Positions 22,810-32,107 of a stretch of DNA of 64,000 nt are shown piece by piece. The notes beneath the pieces are model-generated. The model saw nothing but the letters and a program-made list of their open reading frames with translations. It made no database searches and was not told the origin of the DNA. The stretch spans positions 1 through 64,000 of the forward strand of contig CAJNDS010000626.1 in the NCBI GenBank assembly GCA_905221605.1. Direction: 5' to 3'. Numbering within the stretch: position 1 is the stretch's first letter; each line of letters opens with the position of its first letter. The translations under genes were made by a program, and so were the position numbers. The stretch comes from Symbiodinium natans. Taxonomy: Eukaryota; Sar; Dinophyceae; Suessiales; Symbiodiniaceae.

Positions 22810-23167
22810 AAGATGCTGGCCTCCGTTACCCTGTCGGGTCAAGCATCCGCCTGAAAACGTTGGCGTACTCTTCTTTCTTCTGCACCTCCGGTGCTCTCGG
22901 TTTCAGCTGATCTGGATCTGCTTCCCGCCAATGTGAAAAAAGGGGAGTCCGCGAGTCGCTTTTTCGCATTCACCTTAATATGCGCATTCGTAACGGACTA
23001 GTGGTTGCTGTGAATTTGAAATGTTCAACGGCCGTTTTCGCAGGATCTTCCGTTCATGCTCAAAGTCGACAGCCGCTGTCGGAACCCGAAGCCCCTTGTG
23101 CAAGTCCCCCCAAAAAGATAGAAATACTCCATGACAGCAATGCCCCCAGCTGCGCAACCGAGCGACC

Positions 23168-24655
23168 ATGCCGGCGTCGGTGCAGAAAGCTACATCGGGC
23201 AGCAGAAGCCGAGATTGGCAGCTTGCAATTCACGCGGCGCGGCAAGGCCTTGGAGGTGGGAGGCAGAAGACCCTGTGCCAAGCGATTGTGGCCTGCGGAA
23301 GAGCCAAAGAGTGGCAGGCCGCACTCCAAGTACTGGCCAGCATTGTTGCGTCCGGGGCTTGTCCCGACGTCTACAGCTTCAGTGCCGCCATTACAGCCTG
23401 CGAGAAGGGGTCGAAGTGGCAGATGGCAGTAGTGCTTTTGCTGCAGATGGGGTCGGTCCAAACGCTTCCAAACGTAGTGAGCTGCAATGCTGGCATCAGC
23501 GCATGTGCGAAAGGAGGCGAGTGGCAAATCGCCTTGCTCCTGTTCTCACAGATGTGGGCAGTGGGTGTTGTGCCGAGTGAGGTCAGCTACAATGCCAGCA
23601 TCAGCGCGTGCGAGAAGGGCAGTGCCTGGCAGACGGCATTGCTCCTGTTTTCGTGGATGCCGCTAGCCCGAGTTGTACCAGATGAGATCAGTTTCAATTC
23701 GAGCATCAGCGCATGTGAGAAGGGCGGAAAGTGGCAGATGGCGCTCTTTTTGTTGTCTCAAATGCCAGCTGGCAGTGTCGTGCCAAACGAGATCAGCTAC
23801 AGTGCCGGCATCAGTGCTTGTGAGAAAGGCAGCGAGTGGCAAATGGCGTTGCGTTTGCTATGGCGAATGCCGGCAGCCGGTGCTTTGCCGAACGAGATCA
23901 GCTACAGTGCCGGCATCAGCGCGTGTGAGAAAGCAAGTGCCTGGGAGACAGCGTTGCACTTGTTGTTGCAGATGCCGGCAGCCAGAGTGGTGCCAAATGA
24001 GGTGACTTTCAATGCGAGCATCAGCGCCTGCGAGAAAGGTGGTGAGTGGAGTATGGCGTTGCTCTTGCTATCTCAAATGCCGACAGAGAGCGTTGTGCCA
24101 AACCAGATCAGTTGCAGTGGTTGCATCAGTGCTTGCGAGAAACATGGGGAGTGGCAGATGGCGGTAGCGTTGTTTTCGAGGATGCAGAAAGCCTTCATTG
24201 TGCCAGATGTAATTAACTACAGCGCCGGCATCAGTGCATGTCAGAAAGGCGGTGCGTGGCAGATGGCGCTGCGATTGTTTTCGTTGATGATGAGTGCTGA
24301 AATAGAGCCGAACGGGATTAGCTTCAATGCGAGCATCAGCGCATGTCAGAAAGGTGGACAGTGGCAGATGGCATTGCTATTGTTTGCAGGTATGCCAACA
24401 GCCAAAGTTGTGCCGAACGGCATCAGCTTCAGCTGTGCCATCAGTGCGTGTGAGACATGTGGCGAGTGCGGCTTTGCGTGGAAAGGCTCTGGGAGCAACT
24501 TGACCCACGGCTGTCAGTTCGAACAAACGATGGACGGGCAGATTGGGCCTCTAAAGGGCCTAAGAGGGCTTACAAGGTTTTTATGGTGGTTAGATAGGAT
24601 GGTTTGGGGTTGGCATGTTTCCCTTTATACCAACAGTCCTCAACAGGGATTATAA
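23168..24655 (+). CDS. Pentatricopeptide repeat (PPR) protein
   Basis: At least ten 35-residue repeats follow one another, each with a core like ISACEKGGEWQMALLLLSQM and a tail V-x-PNEIS(Y/F)-(N/S)-A/S. A degenerate repeat (IVACGRAKEW) precedes them and a cut-off one (ISACETCGECG) follows. PPR proteins are helical-hairpin RNA-binding proteins, usually acting in plastids or mitochondria on RNA processing or editing. The start ATG (GCGACCATG) gives a Ser/Arg-containing N-terminus that could be a transit region; this is not certain. The last ~70 residues are not PPR, and the final ~15 come from the inverted-repeat element at 24608-24703. So the reading frame is either truncated by insertion or normally spliced before it. 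The DNA shows the 105-bp tandem periodicity. Confidence 0.85.
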   Translation: MPASVQKATSGSRSRDWQLAIHAARQGLGGGRQKTLCQAIVACGRAKEWQAALQVLASIVASGACPDVYSFSAAITACEKGSKWQMAVVLLLQMGSVQTLPNVVSCNAGISACAKGGEWQIALLLFSQMWAVGVVPSEVSYNASISACEKGSAWQTALLLFSWMPLARVVPDEISFNSSISACEKGGKWQMALFLLSQMPAGSVVPNEISYSAGISACEKGSEWQMALRLLWRMPAAGALPNEISYSAGISACEKASAWETALHLLLQMPAARVVPNEVTFNASISACEKGGEWSMALLLLSQMPTESVVPNQISCSGCISACEKHGEWQMAVALFSRMQKAFIVPDVINYSAGISACQKGGAWQMALRLFSLMMSAEIEPNGISFNASISACQKGGQWQMALLLFAGMPTAKVVPNGISFSCAISACETCGECGFAWKGSGSNLTHGCQFEQTMDGQIGPLKGLRGLTRFLWWLDRMVWGWHVSLYTNSPQQGL

Positions 24656-24703
24656 TGGGGGGGGGGGGTGCTACAATTCCTTTTCGGAACGTCCCAAGTT
24701 TGG
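24608..24703. mobile_element. Inverted-repeat element, family C copy 1
   Basis: TTGGCATGTTTCCC at the left pairs with GGAACGTCCCAAG at the right. The inside has the family core ACCAACAGTCCT...AGGGATTATAATGGGG with an expanded G run. Other copies: 28644, 31521, 34581, 44895 and 49111. Confidence 0.65.
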
Positions 24704-24765
24704 GTTCCTGAAGCCCCTAGAAGCCCCAACGCCCCCGTGAGTTTGGCGCGAGTTGGCGTCCGCAG

Positions 24766-24823
24766 GCCTTGTATGCGGACTCCAAGATAAAGGAGAACAT
24801 CGATCATGCCGACCTCGAGGCCA
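24766..24823 (+). CDS. Probable internal exon
   Basis: After CGTCCGCAG the frame reads ALYADSKIKENIDHADLEA with GC-biased third positions. A GC donor (GCTTAGGG) then opens a telomere-type array. It could be the exon after the PPR ORF, with the family C element in the intron, or part of another gene. Confidence 0.45.
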
Positions 24824-24887
24824 GCTTAGGGTTTCGGGGTTTAGGGTTTAGGGTTTAGGGTTTAGGGTTTAGGGTTTAGGGTTTACG
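24824..24887 (+). repeat. TTTAGGG array after exon 24766-24823
   Basis: Eight units, the first two degenerate (TTTCGGGG). No CCCTAAA partner array follows before the permease gene. Confidence 0.85.
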
Positions 24888-25204
24888 AAACCTTCAAGCA
24901 CTCAGCCAAGCAGACTGTCCATCTCCCCAGACCACAATCATTTGACCACGAGGGCGACTGCTCGCGAGCCCTGAGCCCTGAGCCCTGAGCCTTTCAATCC
25001 TGACTCTTACAGCTCTTCTGTGTTTAGGGTGTTCATCCTCTCTTGCGGCATGGTGCCCTAGAAGAGATCTTGCTGTGCCCGACACGAGATCTTGCTCTGC
25101 CTGCTGCCCATTCAGAAGTGCCCTGAAACAAACGCCCTGCGGCCCGAGCCACACTTGACATTGCAACCGGAGCGCCCAAAAAGCCCTGTCATCTCCCCGA
25201 CGCC

Positions 25205-27442
25205 ATGGCGGAGGTTGAGTTCAAGGTGGGTGCCAAGGGGAAGAAGGACCTGGTGGACAATGCGCTGGACAGGAAGTTCCGGGGCTCCAGGGTGGACGGC
25301 TACTTCCGGGTCTCCGAGCGGGGCTCGAACCTCACGACGGAGATTCGCGCCGGGGTCACCACCTTCCTCACGGCGGCCTACATCATGGCCGTGAACCCCA
25401 ACATCCTGAGCACCACGGGCCTCAACTTCGATGGCCTCGTCTTCGCCACGGCGGCCTCCAGCTGCGTCGCCACGCTGATCATGGCGCTCTGGGCCAACTT
25501 GCCCTTCGGGCTCTGGCCGGGCATGGGCATGAACGCCTACTTCGCCTACACGATCGTGGGGTTCAAGGGGCAGCAGAATGCCGTGAAGAAGGTGATGATG
25601 GCGGTGACCGTGGAGGGCGTGATTTTCATCATCATGTCTGCCCTCGATATCCGGCGCTATGTCTTCAAGGCTTGGCAGCCCCGTGGTACCCTTTTTCCCT
25701 TTTTTTGGGGTTCTGGTCCCCTTACAAAGGAACCAACCAAAAAATGGGCGCCCTTATTATAATATGGTTACTGGGCTACTAAGAAGGTCTTCCCGACCTG
25801 GATGATGAAGGCCACCATGGCAGGGATCGGCTTGTTCCTGGCCTTCATCGGCCTGCAGGCTGGCAACGGCATCGACATCGTCCGGGACCATCCGGCAGTG
25901 TTGGTGGATCTCGTCACTCTTACGGGCGAGCACTACCTGCGAACTTGGGTCGGGATTGGGTTCTTTTGCCTCATGAGCCTGCTGATCCTCCTGCGCGTGC
26001 GCGGCGCCGTCATGGTCTGCATCCTCCTCAGCGCAGTCCTCTCCTGGATCTTGCAGGCTGCAGAGGTGGAGCAGTTCGGCTACAAGCCCATGTGCTGCCT
26101 CGGCAGCGTGTCCTACGTGGAGCCTGAGAATGGAGCTGCGGGGTGGTACCCGAAGCCGGGGGGTGGCTTCTACCCCAAGCCGACATGTGAGAATCCCTAC
26201 ACGGTGCCTGGCTATGGCCAGATGGAGAGCACGGAGACCGGCTCCTCCGTTAGCTTCGTGTCCTCAGCCTCGGTGTCCGTGGCCAACGGCGTCTATACCA
26301 TCACGGATGGCGCTTCCTCCACGAACCACACCGGCAGCCTCTACTTCCAGGGCGTCGCAGCCGGCCGCGATTCAACCTTCAAGGGCGGCTGCCCAGATGC
26401 GTGCCATGCCATGCTGGGCGGCTTCAATCCCATTTGTTTCGACACGGTCTTGGTGGAGACAGGCTGCTGGACCTCCATGTCCTACCAAAGTCGGGCAAGT
26501 GCCAAGCTCGTGCTCGATCAGTTCGGAGAGGGCTGCATTGGTGGCGCCGGCCGCATTCCGAAGACCTTCAGCGCGCCAAGCGCGTTTGCCTCGCTTCCCT
26601 TGATCGATGTGGCAGGGCCCTTGGTTGCTCCATTCTCCGGATGGGCGGGCTGTGACGCAGATGGCAACTGCGAGAGCGGCGACGTCTCCGGCGGAACCAT
26701 CTTGGCTTGGGACTTCTCTGGCTTCGGGGACTGGCAAGGCTTCTGGAACCCCTTGTTGACCCTCCTCTACATTGACTTCATCGGAACAATGGGCTTTCTG
26801 TATGCGGCCGCAGACCTGAGCGGCCTGGTTGACCCCAAGAAGCCCGAGAGCTTTCCTGGCTGCTACGCCGCCTTCATGGCAGATGCCGTCGGAACCTTCG
26901 TCGGCGGCTTCCTGGGCACCAGCTCTGTGACAACTTATGGCGAGTCCATGGCCGGTGTTTATGAGGGTGGCCGCACGGGCCTCACCGCGCTCGTGATCGC
27001 CTTCCTGAACTTTATCTGCATCTTCATGACGCCGCTGCTGTCCTCTGTCCCCACCCTCTCCACGGGGCCTGCGCTGGTCATGGTGGGTGTCTTCATGATC
27101 GAAGGTGTGAAGGACATCGACTGGACGGACTACATGCAGGCCATCCCGTCCACAATTTGCATCCTTCTGCAAATCACCACCTACAAGATCGAGGTGGGCG
27201 TCTTGGGAGCCTTGCTGGTATGGAGCTTCCTGATGGTCTTCTCCGGCCGCGTCTTCTTGTACATCCCCGGAGCCTGGGACAAGCTGCCGCTTGCCGTGCA
27301 GAACTTCGTGTCGTCTCAGCAAGGGGACGCGGACTTCCAGCGACGCCTCAAGGAAGTCGCCACACTTCCACACGAGCCGAGGAAACTGAATGTGCTCCCC
27401 GCCCCTGACGTGGAGCAGCCTGCCCCCCGCCAGGCCTGGTGA
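25205..27442 (+). CDS. AzgA-like purine/nucleobase permease (NCS2 superfamily), 706 aa when spliced
   Basis: Exons 25205-25669 and 25787-27442 join in frame (TTC AAG|GTC TTC, F-K-V-F-P). Family motifs: FLTAAYIMAVNPNIL (residues ~57-71), LPFGLWPGMGMNAYFAYTIV (~98-117), then after the loop IDFIGTMGFLYAAADLSGLV, ADAVGTFVGGFLGTSSVTTY and ESMAGVYEGGRTGLTALVIA. The last three match the substrate and cation core of AzgA adenine/guanine/hypoxanthine:H+ symporters. Expected place is the plasma membrane, with 12-14 helices. Odd feature: an extra ~200-residue loop (about 254-460), Cys-rich (MCCLG, GGCPDACHAM, GCDADGNC) and Gly/Ser-rich, probably extracellular; usual relatives are ~430-580 aa. The start ATG sits in GACGCCATGG. 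Codon use is strongly GC-ending. The single intron is an inverted-repeat element. Substrate is inferred from family only. Confidence 0.85.
25671..25783. mobile_element. Introner-like element, family A copy 1, forming the permease intron
   Basis: Terminal inverted repeats CTTGGCAGCCCCGT and (complement of the right end) CTTAGTAGCCCAGT. The 4-bp AAGG flanks both sides (25667-25670 and 25784-25787), as a target duplication would. Splicing from GC at 25670 to AG at 25786 removes the element plus one AAGG and restores the uninterrupted codon series. Unspliced, the frame stops at TAA inside the element. Copy 2 lies at 56721-56837. Confidence 0.75.
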
Positions 27443-28520
27443 GCCTCCTGGCGCACCAAACGAAACATGCTGAAACATGCTTGGATGGTATGGGGCCCCC
27501 AAGGGGGGTCTATTTAGTGGAGGTTCACATCGGGCCTACTGTTGCAGTTCAAGTGCAGTGCTTCTGTGGCTTCAGGGAGCCCAAGGGCCGCTTCATTACG
27601 TTTGGAGCTCTTTGAGGCCCTGGGGCTCCGATGCCCACGATACCAGGCCCCTGTTTGCGGGGCCAGGTGCGCGTGATCCCCTGATCCCGAAGACTGAAGG
27701 TGAAATCAGGTGAAGTGCTTCTCATGTGACTCAGACTTAGCCCGACTCTCAGTCGTTTGGAGGCATCAGAGGGTCCGTTCTTTGCGGACTCCTGTTTGGG
27801 AGGCCGCTGCATGCTCGGGCCACGTGCGACACACCCTTTCGGAAGGGAGGAGCCCCGAGCACCGACCGGGGCCGGGGTTCCGTGATCCGCTGTGCCGCGC
27901 GCCCCTCCACTTGGGTTGGGCGCAGAAAGAGCCCTCTTAGTTTTGAAGAGGGCACCTGGGCTCTTGAACCTGGACCCCTTACTGTAACGTTTCCAGGGGT
28001 CCAGGTATCGGCATCCGTGGTCTTTCGGCCACTTTCGGCACCGGAGTGGCGTGAGGCGCAGGATCCAAAGAGTGAGAAGCTGAAGCCGTGTCAGGTCCTG
28101 GTCCTTATTAGGAGCAACTCGCAAAGATAAGGACCCATTGTGGCGCACTTTTTCTGTTTAAAGAAAGCGAACTCCTCATAAACGGGATGCCGGGCCCCTG
28201 GCATAAATCAAGCCCCACATACTGTGCATCCAGCTCCCCGCGTCCTTAGCCCGAAGCATTTCCCAGCTCCTGGCAGACCGTCATGCAGCAGATCAAGCAC
28301 ATCAGAATACGTGAGCGAGGGCCTCAGAGGACGATCGGGCGCATGGGTTGGACTTGCCAATAATAAAAGTATTAAGAATAGTAGTAGCAGTCACAATAGT
28401 AATAACAATAATGATGGGAGTTTTGGGTTTCCCGGCCCAACACCCTCAAACAGGGGTTCTACAGCAGTCATATGATCGTCATAGGGTCCATCGTTTTGGG
28501 GGCTTGGGGCAGACTTAGGG
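27443..28520. other. Downstream of the permease: no supported gene
   Basis: The first part is presumably 3' UTR. A 199-codon minus frame (27549-28148) is open but lacks motifs and convincing composition. A triplet-rich AT stretch (AATAATAAA, AGTAGTAG) is at 28360-28425. Confidence 0.4.
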
Positions 28521-28524
28521 TAGT

Positions 28525-28730
28525 TTCATGTCCCCTTAGCATCGTCCCTAACTCTGATGTAAGGGCCCTTAATATGTACAGGGTATATAAGGGGTATCTA
28601 AGGGGCACCTTTCTAAGTGCCCAAACTAATGGACTATGTAACTCTTGGGATGTATACTAACAGTCCTTATTCGATTATTTTAATATTGGGTACTATAAAC
28701 CCTATTAAGGACTGTTAGTGTAAAGTGGGT
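28525..28730. mobile_element. Family E remnant followed by family C copy 2
   Basis: 28525-28630 shares GGGCCCTTA, ACAGGGTATATAAGGGGTA and CCCAAACTAA-like segments with the element at 53929-54051. 28644-28730 is family C: CTTGGGATGTATACTAACAG...CCCTATTAAGGACTGTTAGT, with a degenerate right end. Confidence 0.5.
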
Positions 28731-29794
28731 CGTGTCAGGGGCAGGGTGGGGGGCCCCAGGACAGTCTCGTCTAGACCCCAAAACAACCCCAAATTCAAGA
28801 CTTTCCGCCCTAGGATGCTCACCCAGCACCCATGGTCCACGGTAAAGCTGCCGGGGAACTCCCCCCTGCCCCCGTGTTTCACCTCCCACACCCATCCAAC
28901 ACACCGAAAGGGTCTGCGGACCGTAAGCCCTGAAACCTGAACCCCTTCAACGCTGAACCTTAACCCCTTGAAGGTCTGTTCCTTCACTTAAACGGAGGCT
29001 CTTGCGGACGATTTACCCCCCGAATCCTTGGATGTGCAAGGAACCCTTCCCCCCTTTGAGGATTTCAAGTCTGCCTCGACCTCAAGTAGGGCTTACGTGC
29101 TTGGGGGCTTGAGGGCTCTGGCGCTTGAGGTGCTCTGGGGGTTTAGGGCTCCGGGGGTTAATGTCGGGCTATAGGTCTCCTTTCGACGCGTACTAGGCCT
29201 GGGCTTGAACACCAGCTTCCAGCACTAAGCCCGGGACTCTGAACTAGCTTCTAAGCCCGGGACTCTAAACCTACTCAATCCTGATGACTTCGCCAGCGCG
29301 CTCTCCGTCCCTTCTTCCTTCGTTTGAACGCAGTGTCGGCAACGCGTGGTAAGCATTGAAAGCCAAGCCAAGTGACACGTTTGAGACAAGCCTAAGCTTT
29401 CAACTGAAGCTAAACTAGGGCCCCGAACCCTAAACCTCTACATCCTGAGGCAATCCTTGCACTCAAAAAGACTCTAGGGCTTGAGGTTTCGAGTTTGGGG
29501 GGAGAGGTTTCGGGTTCAGGGACGTTTAGGGCTTAGGTGCAGGGTCTGAGGCTTGGTGTTTCGAATTCGGCTTCAGGTTCTTTACGTGCAGAGTTCTGCC
29601 TTAAGCCTCGCTGGACTGAGACATCAGGGTGCAAGTGGAGAAACAGGTACCTCAATTCAGGTTCCCTGATTAGGACCCTTCTGTACCCTTCTCAGAACTT
29701 GCTCACTGAGTTCTCGCATCCTTTCCCTGCCCACTGTTTTTTGTTTCCTGCCCTGCTGGGGTCCTGGTCCTCTGCCGTGCTTCGCTTCTTCCAG

Positions 29795-30291
29795 CAATCT
29801 GCCCTTCCTGACCATGGTGCTCCTGTGCAAGCGCCTTCACCCAGCAACGTGAGGGCGGCATCCTTGCGTTTCAGGTCACTTTGCAGAGTGATCGACAGGC
29901 ACAGGACCTGACCAAAACAAGCAGGGCCTGACCCAGGCCGATTCGTGCGCTGCGCCCGGCCGAGGACATCATCCGTTTTAACATCCGTCTGGCGCTGGGC
30001 CAAGGTGCTTGTCCTGAAGCGAACGCTCCGGCAAGATCGTCGGGTGGGCTTGTCTGGCGAAGTCCTGCCCTGCTCGAAGACCAGCCCCGCCGTTCCAGCG
30101 CGTCCGCCGAAGAGGCATCCTTGCAACTCAGGTCATCCCAACAGGCTCGACACGATGTGTCTGACATAGAGACGCAACCACTCCGCTTGCATGCAGTCGT
30201 GCCCCGGAATCAACAGGGACGCCCACTTGGTAATTTGCAAGCGATACACTGTCCCATCTGGCGCCCGCTCCTCTGTGTCGTTTGGACGTGA
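29795..30291 (+). CDS. Two exons of an unrecognised gene, with stop
   Basis: Exon 29795-29874 (QSALPDHGAPVQAPSPSNVR...) follows TTCTTCCAG and ends TTTCAG|GTCACT. A 62-nt intron ends ACCCAG. The next exon 29937-30291 completes AG|G as Arg and stays open for 117 codons to TGA (PIRALRPAEDIIRFNIRLAL early; LLEDQPRRSSASAEEASLQL later). Third positions are GC-rich, and the absence of an internal ATG hides it from simple ORF calling. Minus-strand frames overlap it; I regard them as shadows. No family recognised; the first exon is not identified. Confidence 0.5.
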
Positions 30292-31117
30292 TGGCCGCCC
30301 GGCACCTCCGCCAAGGTGCCGCAGAGATCGCCGGTGCACCGCACCATGAGCTTGAAGTTGTGGCGCCGCGTGCCGGGCGGTGGACTCTGCCTCCTGCCTC
30401 CTTCTGAAGGAAATACTCGCCTCCCATCCTCTGTATGGCTGCAGTGGTATGGGAGCGGGGCCAAGAGAACGACTTCCTCCACGGTGCGGCAGCTGCTACG
30501 TGCAAGCGGTTGTGTGTAACAATATGCTGGCTTGGCTACCCTGTGCAGTAACAGCAACACCGCGGTTTTCGGAATTTTTCCTGGCCCCAGAATTTGCTAC
30601 TTTCTCGCATTGTCCGAATTCTGGCGTCCAAGTGCCCGGCAACGGTCTCCGAATTTGATGCCTCAAAGACGCACTGGGAGTGGAAGGTAGCAGTGGCTCA
30701 CGATTTTCAAGGCGACTCCAGCGGGCTCAGGGGTCAGAGGCCCAGCAACGAGGCACAAACATGGCTTTCAGGTTCATGCCTTTGGTTTTGAGTCAGGGCA
30801 AGCGTGCTCTCCTCACGTAGGCAACCAGACACTGACCCGAAGCCCATAGCCCTAAGCCATGTCTTGAGCGGTGGATGGGAAGCACGCCATGCCATGTCTA
30901 TGGTTGGCCGGAACCCCGTGCCCGAGGACCGACTTTGCAAAGAGGTTGGGGGTTCCATCTACACTGGGATCCCCAATCTGTAAGAAAAGACAAAACCTCA
31001 AAGCCGTGAGCCCGAACACTGCGATTCTGCTCCTAAGATCCCGAACAGACCCGAACATGTAAGACCTAAGCCCTGAGCCCTCAGCCCGACACTCTATATA
31101 CCTTAACTGCTTTGCAG
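30292..31117. other. Probably exonic in part, not resolved
   Basis: The plus frame 30316-30519 (KLWRRVPGGGLCLLPPSEGN...) and frames around 30546-30690 look coding, but two frames compete and splice sites cannot be chosen. Confidence 0.3.
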
Positions 31118-31711
31118 GAAGTGCGGCGGGTAAGAGGCACCGCAGCAGTTGTCTCACGTCAGGGAGGTTAGGGTCCGCGATACAGGGGGACATAGGGCAC
31201 CCAGGTCCCTAGTTCCGTACTTGAAGGAAAGGTTCGCAGGGTTAGGAAACGATTTTGAAGTAGAGGTTGTGGATTTTGAGGTTTTGGATTCAGGGGGGTC
31301 AGGGGTCAGTGTTCTCTTTTTCTTTTGCTCCGAAACAAAGAGGTTTTGCTTTGGGTTTCTGCGTCGGATGTGGCATCTAGCATGAACATGGAGGGGGGAG
31401 TCCAAGGGTTGTAGGGCCTTAGGGCTCTAGGGTCTCAGAATGTCTCAGAGGTGTCGTATAAGCGAGGGCTTTGCAGGAAGACTTGTTGTTGGGGTCGGCC
31501 TTGGGTGTCTGGCTTCAAGGTTGGGATGTTCCCCCCCGTATACTAGCAGCCACTAATAGGGATTAGTACCCTACAAATTAATCCTGATTAAGGAGCTCGT
31601 AAGCTTCAAGGGTTTCAAGTACAACGTGGAGGTGCTGCTGGGGGCCGAACCGAGCAGGAGCTGCGTGAGCGCCGCTTCAACAGCCGAGACCCTACGGACG
31701 ACCGCTGTTGA
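31118..31711 (+). CDS. Terminal exon pair of an unrecognised gene
   Basis: Exon 31118-31166 (EVRRVRGTAAVVSRQG) follows TTTGCAG and ends GGAG|GTTAGGG. Exon 31611-31711 follows CTTCAAG, completes G|GG as Gly and reads FQVQRGGAAGGRTEQELRER...DPTDDRC to TGA. The intron (31167-31610) contains inverted-repeat element family C copy 3 next to the acceptor. The product end is Arg/Glu-rich. Confidence 0.45.
31521..31605. mobile_element. Inverted-repeat element, family C copy 3 (right end eroded)
   Basis: TTGGGATGTTCCCCCC, TATACTAGCAG, TAATAGGGATTAGTACC and ATTAAGGAGCT follow the family order. The terminal complement of TTGGGATGTT is missing. Confidence 0.55.
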
Positions 31712-32107
31712 CCTTTTCCCCGGGCTTGTGAAAGAGAGAGAGGGGTTTATTTAGGGGGCTGGGGTAAGCAGGGTGTTTAGGGTTTGGGGCTTTGAGTCAC
31801 AAAACATGATGTCTTTGTGGGCCTAGAGTTTGTTCAGTGGAGCCTGGGAGATCGGGCTTAGGCTTCTTTTTGAAGGCAGCATGTCAAGCTTTGGAGCACT
31901 CAGAATTTTCAGTTTGATTTTTAGGGGCTTAGGGTTGGGCTTCGGGCTTAGGGTTTGGGGTTGAAGGTGTTTTTGGACAGGCGGGGGTTTCCGAAAATCA
32001 GGGATCCCCTGAAAATAAGGACCCCAATAAGGCACCCCTAGTATCGTAGACCCCCAGGTAGCTTCGATGCCCACGCCTGCCATGAGGTGAGATAAGTGAC
32101 AAGCAGG

